Shown here: piece after piece, positions 1 through 9,352 of the stretch
How positions within the stretch are numbered: the stretch's first letter is position 1
Layout of the letters: every line of letters starts with the position of its first letter
Source: Rhodospirillaceae bacterium
Lineage (GTDB): Bacteria; Pseudomonadota; Alphaproteobacteria; SMXQ01
NCBI GenBank assembly: GCA_947474495.1
Contig: CANJIM010000011.1
Span: forward strand, 1-53,231
Direction of reading: 5' to 3'
DNA: 53,231 bases
Notes under the pieces: model-generated
The model's input: the letters and a program-made list of their open reading frames with translations, nothing else
Database searches by the model: none
What the model was told of the DNA's origin: nothing
Translations under genes and position numbers: made by a program

Positions 1-467
1 ATGTTCGGATGCTTGGCGAGCTTGGCCATCGTCTCGGTCGTCATGTTGATGATCGAGCGCGCCGGGATGTTGTAGATGATGATCGGCAAGTCGACGGCGT
101 CGGCGATCGCCATGTAATGGCGATAGAGGCCTTCCTGCGTCGGCTTGTTGTAATAGGGCGTGACATGCAGCGCCGCGTCGGCGCCCGCCCGCTTGGCGTG
201 CTGCGTCAGCGAGATGGCTTCGTCGGTCGAGTTCGAGCCGGCGCCGGCGATGACGAAGGCGCGGCCCTTGGCCACCTCGATGCAGAGTTCCACCACGCGG
301 TGATGCTCGTCGTGGGTCAGGGTCGGGGATTCGCCGGTGGTGCCGCAGGGCACGAGGCCGTGGGTGCCTTCCTTGATCTGCCAGTCGACGAACGACTGGT
401 AGGCCTTCTCGTCCACTTTCCCACCCTTGAACGGCGTGAGGAGAGCGGTGATAGACCCCTTGAACAT
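1..467 (-). CDS. dapA: 4-hydroxy-tetrahydrodipicolinate synthase, 3' end outside window
   Basis: DapA condenses pyruvate with aspartate semialdehyde in the first committed step of lysine/diaminopimelate synthesis in the cytoplasm. The visible N-terminal 155 residues begin [13 protein letters not shown] and carry the pyruvate-pocket motif CGTTGE and the VTPYYNKP motif with the conserved catalytic-relay Tyr. The Schiff-base lysine (usually in an IKE motif) would lie just beyond the left edge, so the gene is incomplete only because of the window. The start is the ATG read leftward from 467, preceded by a GGAG-like ribosome site. It is divergent from the lytic transglycosylase, an arrangement I recall as common in Hyphomicrobiales. 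The neighbouring catabolic genes might suggest another member of the DapA/NAL aldolase family, but the motif set fits true DapA well. Confidence 0.9.
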   Translation of the reverse strand, partial: MFKGSITALLTPFKGGKVDEKAYQSFVDWQIKEGTHGLVPCGTTGESPTLTHDEHHRVVELCIEVAKGRAFVIAGAGSNSTDEAISLTQHAKRAGADAALHVTPYYNKPTQEGLYRHYMAIADAVDLPIIIYNIPARSIINMTTETMAKLAKHPN

Positions 468-765
468 GATCGGCTCCGATTGCGGCTGAATAGGAATGCG
501 AACGGCGGGCTTATACAGAAGTTCACCCAATAACTCGCCGGGTCGCGGACGGGCCGAACCATAGACGCCCCGATCCTTTGCCGCAAGGCACAGGGCCGCT
601 TTCCTTCCTAGCCCGACGTATAAGAAAAAGGCCTTATGCGACCGAGGCTTGGCGCTGCGGGCGGAGGCGCTTACAATAGGCACATATCAAGAACCGCCGC
701 CGCGCGCCGACCGTCGCCCCCGCCATCGATTGGGGACCACGCGCGCGGGGGCCCAGAAACCGGGT
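468..765. other. Divergent intergenic region dapA / lytic transglycosylase
   Basis: About 300 bases between two divergent genes. It should hold both promoters. Small open frames here are shadows, and I see no clear RNA structure or repeat. The 3' part may be coding if the transglycosylase starts at the upstream TTG at 649. Confidence 0.5.
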
Positions 766-2769
766 TTGGCTTTGTCGATTCGATTGTTCCGCGCGGCGCT
801 GATTGCCGTGTCCCTGGGGGCCAGCGTCGTGCCCATGCTGCAGCCTGCTCAGGCGCAGTCGGCGGCGGAGAAATCCGCCGCGCCGCAACTGCTGGCCGCC
901 GCCGAGCGCCGCAACTGGGCCGACGCGCGCAACATCGCCTCGTCCGCCCGCTCGCCCTTGCTCGCCAAGCTCGCCGCCTGGCTCGAATATACCTCGCCGG
1001 GTTCGCGCGCCTCGTTCGACGAAATCGCCGGATTCATCAAGGCCAACCCGGAGTGGCCGCAGCAGGCCATTCTGCGCCGCGCCGCCGAAGAAGCGATGAC
1101 CGCCGATATTTCCGAGCGCACGGTGCTCGCCTGGTTCGCCAATAGCGAGCCGCGCAGCACCCAGGGCCGCATGCGGCTGATCGTCGCGCTGCAGAACAGC
1201 GGCCGCACCGAAGAAGCCGTCGCCTACATCCGCAAGACCTGGGTCGAAGCCAATTTCGGCACCGACCAGGAGCGCGAGTTCCTGAAAATCCACGGTGGCC
1301 AGCTGCGCAAGCAGGAGCATCAGGCGCGTGTCGACCGCCTGCTGTGGGATGGGCGTGGGCCGGAAGCCGAACGCATGCTCAAGCTGGTCGACAAGGGCTA
1401 TCAGCTCGTCGCCCAGGCGCGCATTCAGTTGCGCGGCATGGGCAGCGGCGCCGAAGCCGCCCTGCGCAAGGTGCCGAAGGAATATGTCAACGATCCGGGC
1501 TTGATCTACGAGCGGGTGCGCTGGCGCCGCCGCAAGGAGCTCGACGTCGAAGCGCGCCAACTGCTGTTGACGCCGCCGAAAGAGCTGGTGCGGCCCGACG
1601 CCTGGTGGGCCGAACGCGCCATCCTCGCCCGCCGCGCCTTGCGCACCGGCGAAGCCAGCGTCGCATACGAGCTGGTCGGCAATCAGAGCCTGGCGAGCGG
1701 CGCGGCCCTCGCCGAATCGGAATGGCTGGCCGGCTGGATCTCGCTGCGCTTCCTCGGCAATCCGCAGCGCGCCTATGACCATTTCGTGCGGCTTTACGAC
1801 AATGTGCGCTTCCCGGTCTCGCTGTCGCGCGGCGCCTATTGGGCAGCGCGCGCCGCCGAGGCCAAGGGCGACAGCAAACTGGCGCTGCAGTGGTATTCCA
1901 AGGCGGCGACACATGTGACCAGCTTCTACGGCCAACTCGCCGCCGTGCATCTGCGCGATGACATCGGCGCCCTGCTGCCGGCCGATCCCAAGCCGAGCGC
2001 CGAGCTGCGCAAGAGCTTCAACGAGCGCGAGCTTGTGAAGGCGTCGCGGCTCGTGGCCAACGCCAACGACCGCCGCATGCTGCGCGTCTTCTCGCTCGCC
2101 CTGGTCGAACAGGTGCAGAACGCCGAGGAGCAGGAACTGGTCACCGAGATGGCAGTCGAGATGGGCCGCCCCGACCTCGCCGTGACCGCCGCTAAATTCG
2201 CCGTGCGGCGCGGTGTGCAACTGGTTTCCACCGGCTATCCGGTCAAGGGCGTGCCGATCCGCGACGCCAACGGCGTCGAGCGCGAACTGCTGCTCGGCCT
2301 GATGCGCCAGGAAAGCGCCTTCGACGTCGAGGCGATCAGCCCGGCCGGAGCGCGCGGCCTGATGCAGATCATGCCGTCGACCGCCAAGGGCCTCGCCAAG
2401 CAGACCGGCCTGCCCTACGCCGTCGAGCGGCTGACGGGAGATGCCGACTATAACGTCGCGCTCGGCAGCCGCTATCTCGGCGACCTGATCAACGACTTCA
2501 GCGGCTCATATGTCATGGCGATCGCCGGCTACAACGCCGGACCGGGCCGTGTGCGCGCCTGGCTCAAGGCCTATGGCGACCCGCGCGCCGGCGCGCTCGA
2601 CATGATCGACTGGATCGAGCTGATCCCGTTCGACGAGACGCGCGACTACGTCCATCGCGTGCTCGAGAACACTCAGATCTACCGCACGCGCCTGGCCAAC
2701 GGCAAGCCGGTGACGCTGACCCTACGCGACGATCTCGACCGGCCGCGCAGCCTGATCGCCAAGCGCTAA
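766..2769 (+). CDS. slt: Soluble lytic murein transglycosylase (Slt70-like)
   Basis: A periplasmic enzyme that cleaves the MurNAc-GlcNAc bond of peptidoglycan to give 1,6-anhydro products. From the TTG at 766 it is 667 residues: a signal peptide ending near PAQAQS, a long alpha-superhelical region of TPR-like helices (about 30-480), and a C-terminal SLT/goose-lysozyme-like domain. The catalytic Glu is E516 in GLMRQESAFD, followed by GLMQIMP and AIAGYNAGPGRV, the three hallmark family-1 motifs. The open frame extends to a TTG at 649, but that would put about 40 polar residues before the signal peptide. TTG at 766 or 784 is more likely, so the exact start is uncertain. It is followed by a strong hairpin terminator shared with the convergent tctC gene. 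Confidence 0.9.
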   Translation: MALSIRLFRAALIAVSLGASVVPMLQPAQAQSAAEKSAAPQLLAAAERRNWADARNIASSARSPLLAKLAAWLEYTSPGSRASFDEIAGFIKANPEWPQQAILRRAAEEAMTADISERTVLAWFANSEPRSTQGRMRLIVALQNSGRTEEAVAYIRKTWVEANFGTDQEREFLKIHGGQLRKQEHQARVDRLLWDGRGPEAERMLKLVDKGYQLVAQARIQLRGMGSGAEAALRKVPKEYVNDPGLIYERVRWRRRKELDVEARQLLLTPPKELVRPDAWWAERAILARRALRTGEASVAYELVGNQSLASGAALAESEWLAGWISLRFLGNPQRAYDHFVRLYDNVRFPVSLSRGAYWAARAAEAKGDSKLALQWYSKAATHVTSFYGQLAAVHLRDDIGALLPADPKPSAELRKSFNERELVKASRLVANANDRRMLRVFSLALVEQVQNAEEQELVTEMAVEMGRPDLAVTAAKFAVRRGVQLVSTGYPVKGVPIRDANGVERELLLGLMRQESAFDVEAISPAGARGLMQIMPSTAKGLAKQTGLPYAVERLTGDADYNVALGSRYLGDLINDFSGSYVMAIAGYNAGPGRVRAWLKAYGDPRAGALDMIDWIELIPFDETRDYVHRVLENTQIYRTRLANGKPVTLTLRDDLDRPRSLIAKR

Positions 2770-2790
2770 AGACCCGCGAATAGCAAAAGC

Positions 2791-2821
2791 GCGGCGCCTC
2801 GACAGCGCCGCCCTTTTTTTA
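2791..2821 (+). terminator. Bidirectional rho-independent terminator
   Basis: A 7-bp perfect stem (GCGGCGC / GCGCCGC) is followed by an uninterrupted T run. On the opposite strand the hairpin is followed by a shorter T tract. It sits between the convergent transglycosylase and tctC genes and probably serves both. Confidence 0.85.
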
Positions 2822-2835
2822 GCGATAGCCTACGG

Positions 2836-3870
2836 CTATTCGACCAGCGCCTTGGCGCGCTCGGCAAGATGCGCCGGCGTGGCGACGACCTTGGCGGCGA
2901 GCGACTGCATGAACTCGCCCTTCACCGGATCGATGTCGACCTTGAGCTTCTCGGCTTCGCTGACGAACTCCGGATCCTTGGTCATGGCGAGGAAGGCGTC
3001 GCGCATCAGCTGCACGCGGTCCTTGGGCACGCTCGGGCCGAAGGTGAAGGGCCGGCCGAACTCGGCGCCAGAGAAGACGACGTTCATCACCTGGATGTCG
3101 TCGGAGTTCTTGACCAGGTCGGCCATCGACGGGACGCCCTCGGGCATGGTCTTCGGCTTGGGGCCGGCATACATGATGACGACGAATTGGCCGTTCTGGA
3201 TCCAATCCATGCGGCTCGTCACCCAGCTCGCCCAACTGGTGCCGCGCGCGCCGACTTCGCCGCGCTCCATGGCGGTGTTCATGTCGGGCGAGCCGCTGTA
3301 GCCGGTGATGACCTTGAACTTGGTGCCGAGCAGCGCATTCATCGTTTCCGGGATGTAGTTCGAATTGGCACCCTTACCCGTCGCCGCGGCGGCTATGGTC
3401 TTGGTCTTGGCGTCCTCGATCGTCTTGACCTTCTCGGTATGCCAGACGCCCATCGAATCGACGGCCGGCGACAGCGAGCCGACCCATTGCAACTTGGTGG
3501 CGTCGTACTGCACGCCCTGGCCGCCGATCGCCTGCATCATCGCCGCCGAATTCATCACCAGGGCGAGATTGCTGCCGTCCTGCGGCGCGGTGTTGTAGAT
3601 CGTGTTGGCGACGCGGATGCCGCCGGCGCCGGGAAGATTCTGCGGCACGGTGCGCGGATTGCCGGGCAGCTGCTTGCCGATGTGGCGCGCCACCAGGCGG
3701 CCTTCGAAGTCGTAGCCGCTGCCCGCCGCGGTGGCGATCAGCACGTTGAGCGTGGCGGTTTTATAAAAATCCGCAGGCGACTGCGCGAGCGCCGGCACGG
3801 TTGCGGTCAATGGCGCCGCGCCGCACGCCAGCGACAGCAGAACCGTTTTGAGGGAAATACGAGGGGTCAT
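2836..3870 (-). CDS. tctC: TTT/Bug-family periplasmic solute-binding protein (TctC), copy 1
   Basis: An extracytoplasmic binding protein of 344 residues that would present a carboxylate to a TctA/TctB membrane pair. It has a Sec signal peptide (about residues 1-29, ending PALAQS), the family's first loop with a GSGYDFEGR variant, and the NLPGAGG loop that contacts the ligand carboxylate. The start has an AGGAGC ribosome site 6 bases upstream. No membrane subunit is adjacent; the nearest tctA is 5.5 kb away, so it is either an orphan sensor or carrier or shares a remote permease. The ligand is unknown. It resembles the copies at 18.8 and 27.3 kb more than the pair at 24.7/26.0 kb. Confidence 0.9.
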   Translation of the reverse strand: MTPRISLKTVLLSLACGAAPLTATVPALAQSPADFYKTATLNVLIATAAGSGYDFEGRLVARHIGKQLPGNPRTVPQNLPGAGGIRVANTIYNTAPQDGSNLALVMNSAAMMQAIGGQGVQYDATKLQWVGSLSPAVDSMGVWHTEKVKTIEDAKTKTIAAAATGKGANSNYIPETMNALLGTKFKVITGYSGSPDMNTAMERGEVGARGTSWASWVTSRMDWIQNGQFVVIMYAGPKPKTMPEGVPSMADLVKNSDDIQVMNVVFSGAEFGRPFTFGPSVPKDRVQLMRDAFLAMTKDPEFVSEAEKLKVDIDPVKGEFMQSLAAKVVATPAHLAERAKALVE

Positions 3871-3991
3871 CGCTTGCTCCTAAAAAATACACAACGCCAG
3901 GGGGCGGCGTTCGCGCTTAAGGATGCAATGTTTAGGCCAGCGAAACGACCGGAAATCCCCACCAGCCGAAACGCGGCCGAGTAGCTGTGTT

Positions 3992-4492
3992 TCACGCTGC
4001 GGTCGCTTCACGCGGGCGGGTGTTTTCTTCGGTCGGCTCGACCTCTGCGTCCGCCGCCTCGACATCGGACGGCGCATCGCCCGTCGCAGCCTCAGCCGGT
4101 TGCTCTTCGACCACCGTGGCGACGGCGAGATGGCGGCAATGGCCTTCCAGGAAGGCGCCCGATTCGATCACCAGATTGCTGTGCACGACGTCGCCGACGA
4201 CGCGCGCGCTGGCGCCGAGCACGACGTTCTCGGCCGTGATCTGGCCGCTCACTTCGCCCTGGATATAGACGCTGTCGGCTTCGATCGCGCCGTTCACCGC
4301 CGCACCATGGCTGATCGTCAGGGTGCGGCTCTTGACGTCGCCGTCGATGATGCCGTCGACCTGCACGTCGCCGGCGCTGACCAGATTGCCGACGATGCGC
4401 AGGCTGGCGCTGATGATCGACGGCACCTGCTTGCGCGCGTCCGTCTTGGGGGCCGCCGCGTCGCCGTTGGACTTCTTAGCCTTTGTAAACAT
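3992..4492 (-). CDS. Bactofilin (polymer-forming cytoskeletal protein)
   Basis: Bactofilins self-assemble without nucleotide into filaments that recruit cell-wall enzymes. This 166-residue protein has the short central beta-helix core (about residues 28-125) with repeated turns such as GDVQVDGIIDGDV and GAAVNGAIEAD, flanked by disordered termini; the C-terminal tail is acidic (many E, D, A). Its ATG lies inside the last codons of the upstream M23 peptidase gene (17-base overlap), so the two are probably translationally coupled. Bactofilin next to an M23 peptidase is an established morphogenetic pairing, for example the CcmA/Csd system and LmdC. It probably localises that peptidase at the cell envelope. 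Confidence 0.92.
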   Translation of the reverse strand: MFTKAKKSNGDAAAPKTDARKQVPSIISASLRIVGNLVSAGDVQVDGIIDGDVKSRTLTISHGAAVNGAIEADSVYIQGEVSGQITAENVVLGASARVVGDVVHSNLVIESGAFLEGHCRHLAVATVVEEQPAEAATGDAPSDVEAADAEVEPTEENTRPREATAA

Positions 4493-5807
4493 AACGCCCT
4501 GCCTGGATGAATTTCATGGGATCGACGGGCTTGCCGTTCACCTGGATTTCGTAATGCACATGGACGCCGGTCGCCCGGCCGGTCTGGCCCATCAGGCCGA
4601 TCTTCTGGCGCGTGCCGATGGTCTGGCCCTTCTGCACCAGGGTGCTGCTGAGATGACCGTAGCGGGTAATGATGCCCATGCCGTGGTCGATATCGATGGA
4701 GAGGCCGTAATCACCATTGCGGCCGACCGCGACGACGGTGCCCGGGCCGGTGCTGTAGATCGGCTGCTTCATCTGACCGGACAGATCCGCGCCGTAATGC
4801 ACGGCCCACTCGCCGTTGAACGGATCTTTGCGGCCGCCGAACGGGCTCATGATCGTGTAATTGTCGGTCGGCGCCGCCAGCGGTAAGCGGCGCACGATGA
4901 GCTGCAGGTCGTCCCAGCGATCGATATGATTGTTGAGCGCGACGAAGGCCGCATCCGGCGACATATCCGTGTTCGGCGCTGTCTTGCCCTTGGCGCCAGA
5001 CTTGTCCTTGGGCGCCGGAGCCGCGACAAAGGGGCCACCGAGACCGCCCTGCGGGTTGATGCCGGCCAGCAGGCGCTCCGGATTGAGCCCCGTCATGCCG
5101 ATGATTTCGCGCGCTTCCTCGATGCTGCCGGCGGTGCGGGCCGCCAGCTTGTCGAGCACCTTCTTCTGGGCCAGCTGCAAATCGACCAGGCGCTGTTCCA
5201 ATTCGCCGGCGCGCGCCTGCAGGCGGCCATGCTCCTGCAAAGCGCGCGTACGCTCGGCGAGCGCCGCTTGCAATTCACCGGTGCGTGCGTCGAGCGATCC
5301 CAGCAAGCGGTCCTTCTCGCTCGCCGTGCTGCGCAGCGAATCTTCGAGCTGGCGCATCTGCGAGCGCAGCGCTTCGCGCGAGGCGAGAATGCGGGTGCGC
5401 TCGTTCTCACTGGTGTCGAGCTCGCCGCGCACTTGGTTCAGGCTTTGCTTCAGGGTGCCGTTCTGCTCAAGCACGCCGAGCAGGTAGGCGTGCTTCGCTT
5501 CCAGGCTCTGGGTGATAAGTTTGTAGCGCGTCTCGGAGTCGCTCGATTCCGACTGCAACGCGCGGTAGGCCTGCTGCATGCGGCCGATCTCGGCGTTCTT
5601 CGCCGAAATGATGGTGTCGTAGAAAATCTGTTCGGCTGTGCTGTAGCCGAACCAGCCAAGCACGCCGAGCAACAGCGCGACGATGGTGAGCTGGGCATTG
5701 CGGCCGAGACGGACAAAGCGCACGCGGCCATTGCTGCGGAGGAGAATTTCGCGGTCCGGGAAAGCGCGCACGAAGGCCCGCCCCACGGCTGCCGCCGCGG
5801 CTCGCAT
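4476..5807 (-). CDS. Membrane-anchored M23 (LytM-type) peptidoglycan endopeptidase
   Basis: A zinc metallopeptidase likely to cut peptide cross-links of peptidoglycan in the periplasm. From the ATG at 5807 it is 443 residues: a short cytoplasmic N-terminus, one membrane segment (about 38-57, LTIVALLLGVLGWFG), a long coiled coil (about 65-215) and a C-terminal LytM domain. Zinc ligands are present: H337 and D341 in HYGAD, and the HVH motif at 416-418. The enzyme therefore looks active rather than an EnvC-type degenerate activator. The frame is open upstream to 6029; a GTG at 5819 or a TTG at 5873 are alternative starts. It is coupled to the bactofilin gene by overlap. Confidence 0.9.
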   Translation of the reverse strand: MRAAAAAVGRAFVRAFPDREILLRSNGRVRFVRLGRNAQLTIVALLLGVLGWFGYSTAEQIFYDTIISAKNAEIGRMQQAYRALQSESSDSETRYKLITQSLEAKHAYLLGVLEQNGTLKQSLNQVRGELDTSENERTRILASREALRSQMRQLEDSLRSTASEKDRLLGSLDARTGELQAALAERTRALQEHGRLQARAGELEQRLVDLQLAQKKVLDKLAARTAGSIEEAREIIGMTGLNPERLLAGINPQGGLGGPFVAAPAPKDKSGAKGKTAPNTDMSPDAAFVALNNHIDRWDDLQLIVRRLPLAAPTDNYTIMSPFGGRKDPFNGEWAVHYGADLSGQMKQPIYSTGPGTVVAVGRNGDYGLSIDIDHGMGIITRYGHLSSTLVQKGQTIGTRQKIGLMGQTGRATGVHVHYEIQVNGKPVDPMKFIQAGRYVYKG

Positions 5808-6230
5808 CGCGCTCTTCACGCCGCCGCTCTTCCCCGCGGTGGCGAAAGACCAGGTGGCTCCTGGTGAGTTCAAGACTTCCCCGTCTTGGTCGTGGCTATG
5901 ATGACCCCTACCTGAGCCGGACTTGCACCAAGCGTGCGCGCCCTGAAGCGGTCTTCGCGTCGCACGCCGCCGGCATTTTCCCCATGCCTGCGGCGCGTTT
6001 CCCCGTCGCGCCGACCGCGGCCCTTGCAAAAGCCGCGACTGTCGATTTCGGCAACCCCAGAGGGTCCGCCTTAACCGACCGGGAGACCGTAACGAATCAA
6101 AGACGACTCTTTCAAGGGCTTTGAGTCGCCTGTCATCCTTCTGAAATGAATAGATAAATCTCGAATTGTCGGAATCAACAGCCGGCCTCGGGAACCTTTG
6201 CCTGAAAAATCAGCGGCCTAGGGAACCGCC
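5808..6230. other. Intergenic region, no gene recognised
   Basis: About 420 bases upstream of the M23 gene and downstream of the MFS gene, both on the minus strand. It should contain the M23/bactofilin promoter. Open frames crossing it have no recognisable protein features, and no clear terminator for the MFS gene was found. Confidence 0.4.
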
Positions 6231-7421
6231 CTAAGAATAAGCATTCGGATTGCGGTAGATGAACCAGGCTGTGATTAAAACGCCGAGCATCAGGATAGCC
6301 CCCACCAGCAGGAAGCTATCGGCGAGGCCCACCCCCTCGATCACCGCCCCCATGACGAGGGGGACGACCAACGAGGAGACCCGGTTGACCGTGGTGCGCA
6401 GGCCGACGCTCATGCCCTGCATGGTCTTCGGCACCGCCTTGGACAGCAGCGACAGCAACGTCGGGAAACACAGGCCCATGCCGAGACCGTAGCCGACACT
6501 CAGCGCCATCAACGGCCAAAAAGTGGAGAGCAGCGGCGTCAGCGTCATGAACAGCACTGCGGCGCCCGAGCCGAGCAGCATGAGCCAGACGGGCTTGATG
6601 ATCCGTTCGGGCAGGTTGATCAGCGCCGCCGGGCCGGAAATCAGATTGGCGCAGGACACCAAGAGGCCGATCAGCGTGCCGTTCATGCCGATCTGCTCGA
6701 GATAGACGACGTAGAATGACGTCTGCAGGCCGAACACGGCGATCCGCATGAAGGTGAAGATCATCACCAGCGCGACCACCGGAATGGCGCAGAGCGCAAA
6801 GGCTTTGACGTAATCCTCCCAGCGCGGCACCAGGTCCATAACGCGCAGTTTCTGCATCGGCGGGTCGATGTCGCGCGGCAGCAGGATCACCAGAAGGAGC
6901 GTGGCGAGCGACCACGCGGTCAACGCCGCAAAGGCGCCGATGACACCGACATGATCCCACAACACGCCACCGAGCAGCGGACCGGCGAACATGCCGAAGT
7001 TCATGAAGAAGGTCACCCACCCGGCATGCTTGACGCTGCCGCGCGCCAGCTGGCCGTACAACGTCTGCGAGCCGATCCAGGTCAGCCCCTGCGTCAAGCC
7101 GGTGACGAGTTGCAGCAGGATCAGCGCCCAGACCCACGGCATGAAGGGATAAAGCGGAAACAGGGCCAGCGTGATGATCGAGAAGAACAGCATGACGCGC
7201 CGCGTGCCGAGCCGATCCATCAGCACGCCACCATGGATCGACAGGAACATCGGCAGGAAGGAGCGCGCCGCGACGGCAACGCCGATCCACAGCGGCGAGG
7301 CGCCGAGCTTGATCGCCCAGAGAGAAACGATGACGGACGCCATCGGCACCGTGCTCAGGGCGAACAGCGAGGTGCCATAGATGCCGATCAGGATACGCAG
7401 GGAGGATGATAAGCGGGCCAT
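6231..7421 (-). CDS. MFS transporter
   Basis: A 396-residue inner-membrane protein with about 12 hydrophobic segments in two six-helix halves. The MFS signature loop between helices 2 and 3 is present (GGVLMDRLGTRRVM, around residue 63). It probably moves a small metabolite by proton coupling; direction and substrate are unknown. Its length is typical for the family. The ATG at 7421 has only a weak ribosome site. It is flanked by non-coding gaps on both sides and so is probably a single-gene unit. It is clearly different from the two MFS proteins at 35 and 37.5 kb, which resemble each other. Confidence 0.85.
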   Translation of the reverse strand: MARLSSSLRILIGIYGTSLFALSTVPMASVIVSLWAIKLGASPLWIGVAVAARSFLPMFLSIHGGVLMDRLGTRRVMLFFSIITLALFPLYPFMPWVWALILLQLVTGLTQGLTWIGSQTLYGQLARGSVKHAGWVTFFMNFGMFAGPLLGGVLWDHVGVIGAFAALTAWSLATLLLVILLPRDIDPPMQKLRVMDLVPRWEDYVKAFALCAIPVVALVMIFTFMRIAVFGLQTSFYVVYLEQIGMNGTLIGLLVSCANLISGPAALINLPERIIKPVWLMLLGSGAAVLFMTLTPLLSTFWPLMALSVGYGLGMGLCFPTLLSLLSKAVPKTMQGMSVGLRTTVNRVSSLVVPLVMGAVIEGVGLADSFLLVGAILMLGVLITAWFIYRNPNAYS

Positions 7422-7761
7422 GGACGGCTAGGCGCCGCCTGTAGCGCCAAGGCCCGCATTTGGGGATAAGGACATGAAACCGATAATCAGGGGGTGACGG
7501 TCGGTCCCGCGCGTCCCGTGGGGCGCGCGCGGCAGGCCAATTGGATGAGGATCACGCTACTTAGCCCAATACCTGCCATCGGCAAGCCTATTTTTTCGCC
7601 CATCCCGCAGCGCGGAATGGGCTGCGGGGTCCCGAAACCCATGGCAGAGCGAAAACGAATGGGCTATGACTTTGGCGTTTATAAACAGGGTTTTCCGCTC
7701 GGCTTTTTCAAGCCACCCCTCAGAGGGCCCTGACCATCTCATTCGTTAGGAGTGCGCCGAT
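7422..7761. other. Divergent intergenic region MFS / cupin
   Basis: About 340 bases that should carry promoters for the minus-strand MFS gene and the plus-strand cupin pair. A good ribosome site (TTAGGAG) lies 10 bases before the cupin ATG. Short open frames on either strand show no protein-like signal. Confidence 0.4.
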
Positions 7762-8364
7762 ATGGCAGATGACGTCTTTAAGGACAACGAGACAGACACT
7801 TTTATTAAGCCAGGCGAACTTGGCCACAACCAGGGCAAGGAAGTTGTGTGGGAGCGCTGGCAGAAGAAGCGCACCTTCGTCCGCGCCCTCGAGGGCACCT
7901 ACGGCGAAGTCTACAAGAGCCTGTTCACCCAGCCCCGCGTCTATTCAACGACCGACTGGAAGTGGAAGGGCGGGCCGCACAACTACGGCAAAAAGATCAT
8001 CAATCCGCAGTCCGTCGAGATCGCTCAGTCGATCGAATGCCACGTCGACTGCTACGCGCCGGGCGGTCACGGCCAGAAGCATGGCCACATGAACTCCGCC
8101 GTGTTCTTCGTGCTGAAGGGCAAGGGCTACGACATCCATGACACCGTGAAGCTGCCGTGGGAAGCCGGCGATGCCTGCATCGTCGAGAACGGCTGCGTCC
8201 ACCAGCACTTCAACGCCGATCCCCACAACGAAGGCATCGTGTTGATTATGAAGGCGAAGCCCCTCTTCCTCTTCATGCACATGATCTTCCAAAAGATGGT
8301 CGAGTACCCGCCGACGACGCCGCCGCCGGGTGCCGAGAATTATCAGCCGCCGACCAACCTCTAA
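7762..8364 (+). CDS. Single-domain cupin protein (HxH, HQHFN type)
   Basis: A 200-residue protein with one cupin beta-barrel (about residues 90-165). The metal-site motif reads QKHGHMNSAVFF (H107, H109), followed about 40 residues later by VHQHFNADP (H147, H149), so three or four histidines could bind Fe, Mn or Ni. A basic, aromatic-rich N-terminal segment of about 85 residues has no domain I recognise. There is no signal peptide, so it is probably cytoplasmic. The second cupin follows 73 bases later in the same direction, and the two probably work together: their motifs match the two halves of the bicupins at 30.8 and 32.1 kb. Whether it is an enzyme (a ring-cleaving dioxygenase or decarboxylase are possible) or a binding protein cannot be told. 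Confidence 0.8.
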   Translation: MADDVFKDNETDTFIKPGELGHNQGKEVVWERWQKKRTFVRALEGTYGEVYKSLFTQPRVYSTTDWKWKGGPHNYGKKIINPQSVEIAQSIECHVDCYAPGGHGQKHGHMNSAVFFVLKGKGYDIHDTVKLPWEAGDACIVENGCVHQHFNADPHNEGIVLIMKAKPLFLFMHMIFQKMVEYPPTTPPPGAENYQPPTNL

Positions 8365-8437
8365 TCGGCCGCCCCAGGTATCCATCATTCATCGGGCGCG
8401 TTAATGCATGCTGCCCGACCAGGAAGAGAGATTTCAT

Positions 8438-8983
8438 ATGTACGCTGACGAAAAAGCCAAGGCGAAGTCCAACATCTTCTGCAATTACTACGCAGAAGGT
8501 CTTGCCGAGTCCGCCGCGTTCCGCAAGGACTACAAAGAGAACTACAAGAAGGTCATCAAGGCGCACGAGATGCCGATGGAGCGCTCGGCCGACGGTCTGA
8601 TCAAGCACATCATCCACGAGAAGATGAAGACCACTGAAATGTGCGTCGACATCTACATGCAGTTCCTCGAGGGCGGCAAGTCGACCGGCAAGTCGCGTCA
8701 CCTGACCGAAGAGATCATGTTCGTCGTCGAGGGCAAGGGCTACGACCTGCACTGGGACGTCGAGTTCGACTGCAAAGACAAGTTCGAATGGGAATGGGCC
8801 GCGACGCCCAAGAAGTTCGAATGGAAGGAAGGCGACTTCCTTTACATCCCGCCCTACGTCACGCATCAGCGTTTCAACGCCGATCCGAAAAACGAAGCGC
8901 GCGTCGTCGTCGTCAACAGCCGCATCGTCAAGAAGATGGGCTTTGACTGGTTCGAGCAAATCGAGAACGCCGAGGGCTTCTAA
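8438..8983 (+). CDS. Single-domain cupin protein (H-E-H type)
   Basis: 181 residues with a cupin core at about 65-160. The metal motif is SRHLTEEIMF (H88, E91 or E92) and VTHQRFNADP (H143), resembling the N-terminal half of the nearby bicupins. The start is the ATG at 8438, with a GGAAGAG ribosome site; an in-frame ATG at 8408 lacks one. A Trp/Glu/Lys-rich insert (about 106-130) lies between the two cupin motifs. It is probably co-transcribed with the preceding cupin and ends at a strong terminator. It is likely the partner subunit of the upstream cupin; function unknown. Confidence 0.8.
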   Translation: MYADEKAKAKSNIFCNYYAEGLAESAAFRKDYKENYKKVIKAHEMPMERSADGLIKHIIHEKMKTTEMCVDIYMQFLEGGKSTGKSRHLTEEIMFVVEGKGYDLHWDVEFDCKDKFEWEWAATPKKFEWKEGDFLYIPPYVTHQRFNADPKNEARVVVVNSRIVKKMGFDWFEQIENAEGF

Positions 8984-9018
8984 AGTCTGAGCCGTTTGCG
9001 AAAAGATCGCAAAAAACA

Positions 9019-9052
9019 GGGGCTTCCGGACCATCCGGGAGCCCCTTTTTTG
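9019..9052 (+). terminator. Rho-independent terminator after the cupin pair
   Basis: A GC-rich stem (GGGGCTTCCGG / CCGGGAGCCCC, nearly perfect) with a 5-base loop, followed directly by six T residues. It closes the two-cupin unit before the tctABC operon. Confidence 0.88.
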
Positions 9053-9352
9053 TTTCGCAGCGCGGATTCGCAGCTTTGCAAGGCCGCAACTGTTTCATAA
9101 GATACCTACGCGCGAAGCCGGCAACAATAATAGCCGGAATAGATGACAAAGCGCGCCGGGGGTAACAGCCGCCGGCTCTAAAGAATTGAAAAAGGCACCC
9201 CCGCTTAATCGGGTGTCACGACAGAGAAGTTTCATAGCCGGCTGCCATTCGCGGTCCGGTCGTAACGTTAGGGAAGATATTTTGTCCCCCATAAAGAGAC
9301 ACGCCTGGGCTCCGTCCGCCCGCGGCCCGCTCGCCCATCGAAGCGCCACGCC
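9053..9352. other. Intergenic region upstream of tctABC
   Basis: 300 bases between the cupin terminator and tctA, presumably holding the promoter of the transporter operon. I see no clear operator or RNA structure. Confidence 0.4.

Noticed and set aside
634-2220. A 528-residue minus-strand open frame opposite the lytic transglycosylase
   Set aside because: It is antisense to a well-supported gene with catalytic motifs; its composition (Ala, Gly, Arg, His rich) is typical of GC-rich antisense shadows and shows no domain.
7557-7742. Small minus-strand open frame of 61 codons in the MFS/cupin gap
   Set aside because: No ribosome site and no protein-like features; it lies in the presumed promoter region of the cupin gene.
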